Made by a program: the position numbers and the translations under genes. A DNA stretch of 12,287 bases from Candidatus Thorarchaeota archaeon. Lineage in GTDB: Archaea > Asgardarchaeota > Thorarchaeia > Thorarchaeales > Thorarchaeaceae. The notes beneath the pieces are model-generated. The model was not told where the DNA came from and did not search any database. It saw only the letters and a list, made by a program, of their open reading frames with translations. Numbering within the stretch: position 1 is the first letter of the stretch; each line of letters begins with the position of its first letter. Location: NCBI GenBank assembly GCA_016841005.1, contig JAEORG010000462.1:1-12287 (forward strand). The letters are read 5' to 3'. Shown one piece after another: positions 5,440-12,287 of this stretch.

Positions 5440-6975
5440 ATGAATCTGACGCAGCTTGGTATTTGTAGATGGCCTGTGAAGACAGGCATCATCTTGGTAG
5501 TGTTAGGAGGAATCTTAGTGCCTTCTACCTTGTTCTTCATTTCAAGACCTTCCTCTCTTGCTAGCCAGTTCGCAACGGGGGTTTCTACAAACGAAGCCCC
5601 CTCTCTACAAAGGGATAGAGAATTGGTTGTGAGTGAAGAGAATATTGGTGATCAACAACTCTTCTGGGTTACATATCCCGAAGGGGCAGAACAGATACTT
5701 TCGACTCTACTCTCTGTTGGAACTCACTGCTACGTATACATGGCAAACACATCCATTGAGGCTCAAGGAGAATCTAATTCAATAACGAAGTGTGATGACC
5801 TAAGAGAGGTTTTTGACAGTGATATTTATCCAAAGGATGTTGAGCTTGCTGGCAATCCGGATGGAAATCTCGGGGATATTGATGGAGATCCCAAAGTCAC
5901 CATATTTCTTGGACCATTTGTGGAACATCTCTATGCAGGAAGATATGACCTTATGAATGAGATAGCAAGTACTCACTCAAACTACAGAGAAATGTTCATG
6001 ATTGATGCAACAAGGACAATCAATGATATGATCTGTCTCGCAATTCACGAGTTCAATCACCTAATCTGGTTTAATCATGAGATGGATGAGGCAGACTTTC
6101 TTGTCGAAGGTCTAGCAAACTTTGCAATCCAATATTGCGGATACTGGGGGGCGACTGCGGAAGCACAAGCCAGGAGATTCACAGAAAACCCACAGGATTC
6201 TCTACTATTCTTTAACCGGATTTCAGAAGATTATTACTGGGATGTAAGTTACGGACAATCATACCTATTCATGATCTACCTGTATGAACGATTCGGGATT
6301 GATTTCGTCAGAAGTCTTGTATCTATTCCTGAGGACGGTGCTATCGCTGTTGAAGTTGCACTATCCAATGGAGGATATGATTTGACCTTCAACGATGTCT
6401 ATCTGGATTGGATAGTAGCTTGTACTTTAGACAATCCAGAAATCTACGAAGGTGTCTATGGTTTTTCTACTGTTAACTATACGATAGATTACAAATATTC
6501 AGTTGGTGCAGACTACCCAATTGAAAGATCAGATATCACATTCAACTATTATGGCATTCATGCAAGGAAATTGTACTCTCCTTTGGATAATATGACTCTG
6601 AAAATAGAGAATCCGATTTCGAATGCACTAGGAATCGCAATAGCTGTTCTTGATGATGAAGGATGGAGTATTACTCAGACTCTCCATACTGAACAATCTA
6701 TGGAAGTTCTCGAGTACATCGAGGGCACCAACGTACGAGAGGTGTATTTGATAATGTCCTTGATGTCAGAAAACACACCTTCAGAATTTGGATACGTCTA
6801 TAATCTAGACGAAATTTCCTCCGTAGACTTGGATTACAGTATTTCTGAAGGAGTGCAATCCCAATCTTCAGAATTACCCATCTTTATCCTCCCCATTTCA
6901 GGAGTATTAGTTGTTAGCATCATAGCTATTGTTGTTCTTCATAGACGAAGAGATACAGTCGTTCAGGTGATGTAG
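5440..6975 (+). CDS. Membrane-anchored zinc metallopeptidase, M30 (hyicolysin)-like, copy 1
   Basis: A 511-residue cell-surface protein. A hydrophobic segment at about 17-35 (GIILVVLGGILVPSTLFFI) is a signal peptide or anchor. A C-terminal helix (about 482-502) is followed by a basic HRRRD tail, so the bulk faces outside. The catalytic core has HEFNH at 203-207 (zinc ligands H203 and H207, general base E204) and E223 in FLVEGLANFA as probable third ligand, a gluzincin layout. Before it, AGNPDGNLGDIDGDPKVTIFL (137-157) resembles the segment preceding the active site in M30 peptidases. A cysteine pair, C97 and C118, is conserved in copy 2 and could form a disulfide. The target is unknown: surface proteins or external peptides. 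ATG at 5440 has only a close, weak AGAAGG; no better in-frame start is visible. Peptidase class confident, MEROPS family tentative. Confidence 0.85.
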   Translation: MNLTQLGICRWPVKTGIILVVLGGILVPSTLFFISRPSSLASQFATGVSTNEAPSLQRDRELVVSEENIGDQQLFWVTYPEGAEQILSTLLSVGTHCYVYMANTSIEAQGESNSITKCDDLREVFDSDIYPKDVELAGNPDGNLGDIDGDPKVTIFLGPFVEHLYAGRYDLMNEIASTHSNYREMFMIDATRTINDMICLAIHEFNHLIWFNHEMDEADFLVEGLANFAIQYCGYWGATAEAQARRFTENPQDSLLFFNRISEDYYWDVSYGQSYLFMIYLYERFGIDFVRSLVSIPEDGAIAVEVALSNGGYDLTFNDVYLDWIVACTLDNPEIYEGVYGFSTVNYTIDYKYSVGADYPIERSDITFNYYGIHARKLYSPLDNMTLKIENPISNALGIAIAVLDDEGWSITQTLHTEQSMEVLEYIEGTNVREVYLIMSLMSENTPSEFGYVYNLDEISSVDLDYSISEGVQSQSSELPIFILPISGVLVVSIIAIVVLHRRRDTVVQVM

Positions 6976-7015
6976 AGCTTATTCCCTTCCCAAATCCAAA
7001 TCGAAACAACCAGTA

Positions 7016-7074
7016 TATTAATATCGCAAACGTTTGCGCTTATAACAAACGTTTTTAAATATCGCAAATGTATG
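7016..7074 (+). promoter_or_regulatory. Promoter with three operator-like sites, metallopeptidase 2
   Basis: Positions 7016-7044 repeat the 29-bp block seen before copy 1, including CGCAAACGTTTGCG at 7025-7038. A second, weaker site, CAAACGTTTT (7046-7055), and a half-site-like CGCAAATGTATG (7063-7074) follow. Between them lies TTTAAATA (7054-7061), a full archaeal TATA consensus, so the sites flank the box on both sides. If that box is used, transcription starts near 7084, and the leader is very short. Confidence 0.65.
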
Positions 7075-7082
7075 TTTCTAAC

Positions 7083-7087
7083 GGTGA
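7083..7087 (+). promoter_or_regulatory. Ribosome binding site deciding the TTG start of metallopeptidase 2
   Basis: GGTGA, part of the archaeal GGAGGTGAT core, lies 6 nt before TTG at 7094. No in-frame ATG precedes the hydrophobic leader, so TTG is the best start. Confidence 0.5.
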
Positions 7088-7093
7088 AACCAT

Positions 7094-8974
7094 TTGACTA
7101 TAAGGGATAAAGCTTCGAAGAAAGTTATTGCTGCAATAGTCATTCTTTTGGTCGCGGGGAGTATAGTGACTGCGAGTTGGCTGATATCAATAACAGAGAA
7201 CAATTCAGAGATTGATTGTATGTTAATCGGGCCCTCTCGAATTGAAAGTGGCTACATTCAGGTTGAAGCTTTATTCAGTCCTTTTACAGACCAGCTTAAG
7301 CTGACTTACGTCGAGTGTGATCCGATGCCAAATAACCTTCAAGTAATCAATAATGTCACAGGAAATGACCCATATGAAGAATGGTTCAGCGCCTCATTAT
7401 TGTATGATATATACGCGGAGTTCATCTCAGGGACAGGATACCAATTTGCGTTCCATTTCATAGATGAGTATGGTAAGAATAAGATAGTATACCTCTATGT
7501 TCCATTCTCTCCTGATTCCGAAACAAATACTCAACAGAACATTTCTGATGTGGTCATAAGTACTACTCAAAATTCAGAGGTTGTTGGAAATCAATTGCTC
7601 TTCTGGACTCCAACTCTAGAAGGATCAAATCAAGCGTTAGCCACACTACTTGCTGTAGGAAACTCATGCTATGTGTATATGGCTAACTCGTCAATCGACC
7701 TTCTAGGAGAGGAGAACTCTATCTCCAAATGCGAGGGATTGCGGAATGTATTTGATGAAACTATCTATCCGAAAGCAATAGAGCTTGCTGGTAATCCAGA
7801 TGGAAATTTAGGCGATATTGATAATGACCCTAGAATCACACTGTTTCTTTTTCCTATGGTTCGAACCATGGGGCAAGCATACTTGGGTACTCACCAACCA
7901 AGAGATGAACTCCCCGGCCCCCTCTCAAACGAACGAGAGATGATATATATCGACTCTGAAAAGGATCTGAACGAAACCATTTGCATCACCATTCATGAAT
8001 TCAACCACCTAATCTGGGACAATTACGAATTTGATGAGGCGGATTTCCTAACGGAAGGATTAGCAAACTATGCAATCGATTATACAGGATATTGGTGGTA
8101 CATCACAGATGCAGTAACTCGGTCATTTACTAATTACCCGGAAGTGTCCCTATTATATTTCAACAGATTCTATAGTGACTATTGGGATGCTAGCTATGGA
8201 CAGGGATACCTCTTCGTAACATATCTGGCAGAGAAATTTGGTGTGGAAACTGTGAGAAGCTTGGTTACAATGGAAGAAGATGCAGCTCTTGCAGTTGAGA
8301 AGGCTTTAAGCAACACGAACAATTCAATGTCATTCAATGATGTATACTTAGATTGGGTAACTGCATGTGTACTAGATAATCCATCTATTGAAGATGGTAA
8401 GTATGGTTTCCTTACTCAGGATTATGTCATTCAGAGGTATAGTAGACTCCTCGGCAACTGGCCTGTGGAGAGAAAGGATGTCAGACACAATCTCTATGGA
8501 ATGAATGTTAAGAAGATATTCAACCCTCAATCCAATTTTACATTTGAAATTGAAAATCCATATCCATATGCGTTAGGAATTGTAATTGCAGTACTTGATG
8601 CAGATGGCTGGAGGGTGAATCAATTGATCAGATATTCTGTAGCAGGTTCATTCTCGGAATATGTTGAGGGCCATGAGATTGAAGAAGTAAACATAATCAC
8701 CTGTGTAATGTCTGCAGACACTCCAACAGATTATCATGATGTTTTTGCATTAGATGAGATACCTCATGTGAATCTAGATTACTCAATAAGACAAGGAATT
8801 ATCACAAACTATTCACAAATCCCCTTCTTTGCTCTCATCATTGGATTACCGACAGTAGTTGTCATTTCAGCTGTGATAATGGTCAAATATAGGAGAGTTA
8901 AATATGTGAAATCAACAAACCTGATGAGAAAGGGAGAATTATCCTATCCTAAAGGATTTGTTGCAAGAAATTAA
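7094..8974 (+). CDS. Membrane-anchored zinc metallopeptidase, M30 (hyicolysin)-like, copy 2
   Basis: A 626-residue paralogue of copy 1, roughly half identical by eye across the shared 350-residue core. Residues 10-32 form the N-terminal hydrophobic leader. HEFNH at 301-305 and E321 in FLTEGLANYA give the zinc site, and C192 and C213 match the copy 1 cysteine pair. AGNPDGNLGDIDNDPRITLFL (232-252) and FNDVYLDW near 415 are also conserved. It differs by an extra N-terminal region of about 110 residues (40-150), rich in beta-strand-like alternation and without known motifs, perhaps an Ig-like adhesion or targeting domain. A C-terminal helix (about 575-597) is followed by a longer basic cytoplasmic tail. 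It heads an operon: the next gene starts 17 nt after its stop. All catalytic residues are intact. The substrate is unknown. Confidence 0.86.
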   Translation: MTIRDKASKKVIAAIVILLVAGSIVTASWLISITENNSEIDCMLIGPSRIESGYIQVEALFSPFTDQLKLTYVECDPMPNNLQVINNVTGNDPYEEWFSASLLYDIYAEFISGTGYQFAFHFIDEYGKNKIVYLYVPFSPDSETNTQQNISDVVISTTQNSEVVGNQLLFWTPTLEGSNQALATLLAVGNSCYVYMANSSIDLLGEENSISKCEGLRNVFDETIYPKAIELAGNPDGNLGDIDNDPRITLFLFPMVRTMGQAYLGTHQPRDELPGPLSNEREMIYIDSEKDLNETICITIHEFNHLIWDNYEFDEADFLTEGLANYAIDYTGYWWYITDAVTRSFTNYPEVSLLYFNRFYSDYWDASYGQGYLFVTYLAEKFGVETVRSLVTMEEDAALAVEKALSNTNNSMSFNDVYLDWVTACVLDNPSIEDGKYGFLTQDYVIQRYSRLLGNWPVERKDVRHNLYGMNVKKIFNPQSNFTFEIENPYPYALGIVIAVLDADGWRVNQLIRYSVAGSFSEYVEGHEIEEVNIITCVMSADTPTDYHDVFALDEIPHVNLDYSIRQGIITNYSQIPFFALIIGLPTVVVISAVIMVKYRRVKYVKSTNLMRKGELSYPKGFVARN

Positions 8975-8991
8975 CCAAGGGAGGCACACCT

Positions 8992-9885
8992 ATGACTAAA
9001 TCGGAATTCAGAAATTTCATTGAAACATGGAAGGTGAGCCTTAGATTCGCTTACCGAAATTATGTTTCATTCTTCCTCGCAATTCTAGGTGTATTGGTAA
9101 TCACAGCAGGATTGTTCTTCCTGATATTATTGATTTATTCGATTCCCACGATACTACAATCAGGTCCTTTAGATGACCTCTTCGATATTTTTGACCTTAT
9201 TGGGAATGCCTTTGATGGTGCTGTCAATGTTGGTGGTATTGGTGTAGCCATCTTTTTGGCAGGCTCAATTCTTGCTCCATTTCTCATGGCATTTGGAGCT
9301 CTATATGGAATGGCTCAGGAAATTATTGAAAGCGGGGGCACAATGGCAGAAGGCGTTTTTGTGTGGTATAAACGCAAATCAGGCAGGTTAGTATTAGGCG
9401 GCCTTTTCCAGTTCATCGTTGTGATCCTACCACTCATTCTAACCTACATTGTTGGAACGATTCAATACCAAGGTAGAGAACCGACTAACCAAGAATGGAC
9501 GATGTTCATCACATTTGCCTACCTGTGGATTGCCATAATAGCAGGAGTGTTTTCCATGGTTTTTCCTGCAATAGTAGATGGTTTAACAATCCATAAAGCT
9601 ATCAAACGTTCAGCAAGTATGTCAATAAGATTCTTACCGACCGTCTTTTCGGTATGGATAGTTATTCTGGCCATGGGATCAATTCTAGTTGTTCCACTCG
9701 TCCTGCAAGAAATAGTTGGTTTGATAATAATCGCCGATGCATTTTTTGAATTATACACCATACTATCTTTGTCGGCATTGGTCTTTCTTGTTACACCAGT
9801 TGCGGTATTAGCCATCAGTAGAACGTACATAATTCTGTCCTCATTCTATGAGGATATTGAAGAGATGGAGGATGATTCAGCATGA
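8992..9885 (+). CDS. Six-helix integral membrane protein of unknown function
   Basis: A 297-residue membrane protein with about six hydrophobic segments (27-51, 84-105, 134-157, 170-192, 217-240, 257-282) and an acidic C-terminal tail (EDIEEMEDDSA). The loop VDGLTIHKAIKRSASM (195-210), a conserved-looking amphipathic patch between helices 4 and 5, recalls DUF4013/DUF7847-type and glycerophosphodiesterase membrane-domain proteins, whose roles are largely unknown. No catalytic motif or transporter signature is evident. ATG at 8992 follows AAGGGAGG with 7 nt spacing, a strong ribosome binding site. It lies 17 nt after metallopeptidase 2 and overlaps the regulator gene by 4 nt, so it is almost certainly cotranscribed. 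It could help place, export or sense the peptidases; that is inference. Confidence 0.75.
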   Translation: MTKSEFRNFIETWKVSLRFAYRNYVSFFLAILGVLVITAGLFFLILLIYSIPTILQSGPLDDLFDIFDLIGNAFDGAVNVGGIGVAIFLAGSILAPFLMAFGALYGMAQEIIESGGTMAEGVFVWYKRKSGRLVLGGLFQFIVVILPLILTYIVGTIQYQGREPTNQEWTMFITFAYLWIAIIAGVFSMVFPAIVDGLTIHKAIKRSASMSIRFLPTVFSVWIVILAMGSILVVPLVLQEIVGLIIIADAFFELYTILSLSALVFLVTPVAVLAISRTYIILSSFYEDIEEMEDDSA

Positions 9886-10520
9886 ACCCAAGTCGAACCA
9901 CTTCGAAAACAATGAAGGATCTTGAGATTATAACAGATTTTGATACATTAAAGGCGCTCTTTTCTCAGAAAATAAGAGCGAAAATCGTTTTCGAGTATCT
10001 TGTAAATGAGGCAATGACAGTCAAACAGTTGGCAGATGAATTGAATAAGAATCCAGGAAACATTCTTCGTCATATTGACAAATTGAAAGAAGCAGGTCTT
10101 GTGCGTCAGGTGAGGACTGAGAGAACTAATACCGGCATTGTGCAACGATACTACAGAGCAACCGCAAAAGAGTACAAACTCGGACTCGCGGAAATGATGA
10201 AGGGAAAAGAACCTAGAAAATCACAAACTAAAAATCGTCTAGTTGACATGATACATGCCTTAGAAGCATACGGAGTGACAATTCCAGAAGAAAAGTTGGA
10301 TACTGCTGTTAATCTCCTCAAGGATATGTTTGATGCAGAGAACAAGGTCAGACCAAACATTTCAATCACAGATCAGGAGTTCTGGAACAATCTTCAGAGG
10401 GAACAACAATCAGATGTATCTCTACTTATGAGAGACCTATTCCTCTCCGAGGATTCGGAATATCTTCAGAGAAGGAAAAAATGGAATGACTTCGTAAAAT
10501 CGCATATGAATCTCAAATAA
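9882..10520 (+). CDS. ArsR-like winged-helix transcription regulator
   Basis: A 212-residue cytoplasmic DNA-binding protein. Residues 21-95 form a winged helix of the ArsR/HTH_20 type: helix 1 at FSQKIRAKIVFEYL (27-40), helix 2 at TVKQLADEL (46-54), a recognition helix at NPGNILRHIDKLKEAGLV (57-74) and a wing ending in YYRATAKEYKL. Residues 115-210 are helical and charged, with no metal-binding cysteines, and are probably a dimerisation or effector part I cannot assign. ATG at 9882 overlaps the preceding stop as ATGA, and GGAGG lies 10 nt upstream, indicating translational coupling. Being last in the peptidase operon, it is the natural candidate to bind the CGCAAACGTTTGCG palindromes upstream of both peptidases. 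It ends 5 nt from the convergent uvrA stop. Confidence 0.85.
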   Translation: MNPSRTTSKTMKDLEIITDFDTLKALFSQKIRAKIVFEYLVNEAMTVKQLADELNKNPGNILRHIDKLKEAGLVRQVRTERTNTGIVQRYYRATAKEYKLGLAEMMKGKEPRKSQTKNRLVDMIHALEAYGVTIPEEKLDTAVNLLKDMFDAENKVRPNISITDQEFWNNLQREQQSDVSLLMRDLFLSEDSEYLQRRKKWNDFVKSHMNLK

Positions 10521-10525
10521 CTGAA

Positions 10526-12287
10526 CTACTCGATTGGTCCATACTTCACATTGGGTCCATAAAGTGTAGCTCTAAGATGGTTTCCTGTATACGATGATGC
10601 AATATCACACAGCTCTTCAGGGGTTCCCATACCTACCAGCATTCCGCCTTTGTCCCCACCCTCTGGACCAAGGTCGATGACATGGTCCGCAGTTTTGATT
10701 ACCTCAAGATTATGCTCTATCATAATCACTGTATTTCCAGCATTGACAAGTCTGTTGATGACCTTAAGAAGAACATGAACATCATAGGCGGATAGTCCGG
10801 TCGTGGGTTCATCGAGGATATACATTGTGTTTCCAGTACCCTTTCGCGAGAGCTCAGAAGCGAGCTTCATCCTCTGCGCTTCCCCTCCACTGAGTTGGGT
10901 TGCAGGTTGCCCAAGTTGCAAATATCCAAGTCCCACATCGACCAAGGTCTGGAGCTTGTCCTTAATTTTCGGAATTTCTCCAAAGAAGTAAAGGGCTTCA
11001 TCAATTGTCAGTGACAGGATTTCATTGATGTTCTTCCCCTTGAATTTCACCTCAAGGGTCTCTCTGTCGAATCGTTTACCTTTACAAACATCGCATTGGA
11101 TATACACATCACTCATGAAGTGCATCTCAACCCTTATGACGCCACTACCTTCACACTTCTCGCAACGACCCTCTCGTGTGTTGAAACTAAAACGACCTAG
11201 AGTGTATCCTCGTGCCTTTGCATCAGGCATCTTAGCAAAGATTTCTCGTATGTATCCAAATGTCTTAGTATAGGTCGCAGGATTGGACCTTGGTGTTCTG
11301 CCAATCGGACTCTGGTCAACAAGAACCAACCGATCAATATTCTCAACTCCAATGAGTTCTTTGTATTTCCCAGGTTTCTTACTCGCACCATTTAGCTCTC
11401 TGGCCAGAGCATTGTATAGAGTTTCATTTAGTAGAGTACTCTTGCCACTACCTGACACTCCGGTCACACATATGAACTTTCCAAGCGGAAATTCAACATC
11501 AATACCTCTGAGATTGTGTTGCTCAGCACCTCTAAGGAAGATTGATTGCCCATTACCCGCTCGCCTCTCTTCAGGAACTGGAATCTGCTTCTCACCCGAT
11601 AGATATTGAGCAGTGAGGGATTCCTCATTCAGGAGAACCTCATCAGGAGCGCCCTCAGATATGATTTCACCACCATGAACTCCAGCAAACGGACCTAGGT
11701 CAATAATATAATCAGCTGCCTCTATTGTATCCTTGTCATGTTCAATCACAACAACAGTATTCCCGAGACTCCTGAGGTTGTAGAAAGTTTCAATCAGTCG
11801 ATGGATGTCTCTAGGATGTAACCCTATGCTGGGTTCATCCAAACAGTAGAGCACTCCGGTAAGAGCTGATCCTATCTGTGTAGCTAATCTGATTCGTTGA
11901 GACTCTCCTCCACTAAGAGTCATAGATAGTCTATCAAGGTTCAGATATTCAAGTCCCACTGACAGCAAGAAACGAAGCCTTGATAGTATCTCTTTTAGAA
12001 CAAGTTCTGCAATCTTTTTCTCCCGATCACTCAGTTCGATGTTCTCAAAGAAATCGTATGCCGCCTGAATGGTCAATGAAGACACAGAATCGATGGATTT
12101 TCCACCTACAGTAACAGCAAGACTTTCTGGTTTCAACTTTCTCCCATTGCAACTTGCACAGACTGACTTAGCAGCAAATTTCTCACCAATCTGTTGAGCT
12201 CGATATTGATACCAGGGTTTTGTGCTACTATTTCCGTCCTCAAACACTTTCTCAAGATATGGAACAACCCCAGTCCATTTTCTTGTG
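10526..12287 (-). CDS. uvrA: UvrA, excinuclease ABC subunit A, partial (N-terminus beyond right edge)
   Basis: UvrA is the damage-recognition ATPase of nucleotide excision repair; it loads UvrB. About 586 C-terminal residues of an expected 940 or so are present. The frame stays open to 12287 (RKWTGVVPYLEK before the GTG at 12247), so that GTG is internal, not a start. Visible in order are a CASCNGRKL zinc-type knuckle; the first nucleotide site's signature LSGGESQRIRLA and Walker B LYCLDEPSIGLHPRD; the second site's Walker A GVSGSGKSTLLN; a zinc module (CEKCEGSG paired with CDVCKGKRFD); then LSGGEAQRMKLA and MYILDEPTTGL, with a distal IEHN switch histidine. Everything seen is intact. The first Walker A lies outside the window. 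It is encoded on the same strand as uvrC but separated from it by the peptidase gene group. Confidence 0.96.
   Translation of the reverse strand, partial: TRKWTGVVPYLEKVFEDGNSSTKPWYQYRAQQIGEKFAAKSVCASCNGRKLKPESLAVTVGGKSIDSVSSLTIQAAYDFFENIELSDREKKIAELVLKEILSRLRFLLSVGLEYLNLDRLSMTLSGGESQRIRLATQIGSALTGVLYCLDEPSIGLHPRDIHRLIETFYNLRSLGNTVVVIEHDKDTIEAADYIIDLGPFAGVHGGEIISEGAPDEVLLNEESLTAQYLSGEKQIPVPEERRAGNGQSIFLRGAEQHNLRGIDVEFPLGKFICVTGVSGSGKSTLLNETLYNALARELNGASKKPGKYKELIGVENIDRLVLVDQSPIGRTPRSNPATYTKTFGYIREIFAKMPDAKARGYTLGRFSFNTREGRCEKCEGSGVIRVEMHFMSDVYIQCDVCKGKRFDRETLEVKFKGKNINEILSLTIDEALYFFGEIPKIKDKLQTLVDVGLGYLQLGQPATQLSGGEAQRMKLASELSRKGTGNTMYILDEPTTGLSAYDVHVLLKVINRLVNAGNTVIMIEHNLEVIKTADHVIDLGPEGGDKGGMLVGMGTPEELCDIASSYTGNHLRATLYGPNVKYGPIE

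Noticed and set aside
11025..11609. Plus-strand open frames inside uvrA
   Set aside because: They are antisense shadows of a well-conserved UvrA coding sequence.
12245..12247. GTG at 12247 as the start of uvrA
   Set aside because: The frame continues upstream to the window edge with UvrA-like residues (RKWTGVVPYLEK), and the first ATP site is missing. The gene is cut by the window, not short.

Overview
The window reads as archaeal chromosomal DNA. Starts are preceded by AT-rich TATA-like boxes such as GTTTAAATG and TTTAAATA, Shine-Dalgarno sequences coexist with TTG starts, and oligo-T tracts follow some genes. The content also fits: tiny dicluster ferredoxins, a stand-alone Lrp-type ligand domain, and surface proteins held by a single C-terminal membrane helix, beside bacterial-type uvrA and uvrC. 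An Asgard (Thorarchaeia-like) or similar uncultured archaeon is my best guess, but no rRNA or other marker here proves the lineage.

Left part (1-3363). An exported phospholipase-D-like protein runs off the left edge on the minus strand. A divergent small acidic protein of unknown function (751-1008) follows. Two tandem minus-strand ferredoxins (1110-1292 and 1394-1579) are about 80% identical, each with its own matching promoter, but the downstream copy has lost one cluster-I cysteine. Next is an APC-superfamily amino acid permease (1781-3124), which meets tail to tail a 78-residue stand-alone RAM/AsnC-type domain (3127-3363) that could sense an amino acid.

Middle and right part (3431-12287). 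uvrC and the C-terminal part of uvrA lie on the minus strand. Between them, on the plus strand, sits a roughly 5 kb group: two paralogous membrane-anchored zinc metallopeptidases (HEFNH...E motif, M30 hyicolysin-like), a six-helix membrane protein, and a winged-helix regulator whose start overlaps the membrane protein's stop. The promoters of both peptidases carry the same 29-bp block, which contains a perfect 14-bp palindrome, CGCAAACGTTTGCG. The second promoter adds two degenerate copies around a consensus TATA box.

The most interesting reading is that 5363-10520 is a self-regulated cell-surface proteolysis module: the winged-helix protein would bind the shared palindromes and control both peptidases, the membrane protein and itself. 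This is inference from layout. No stretch longer than 300 bases lacks a gene, and I see no tRNA, rRNA, CRISPR array or insertion sequence.
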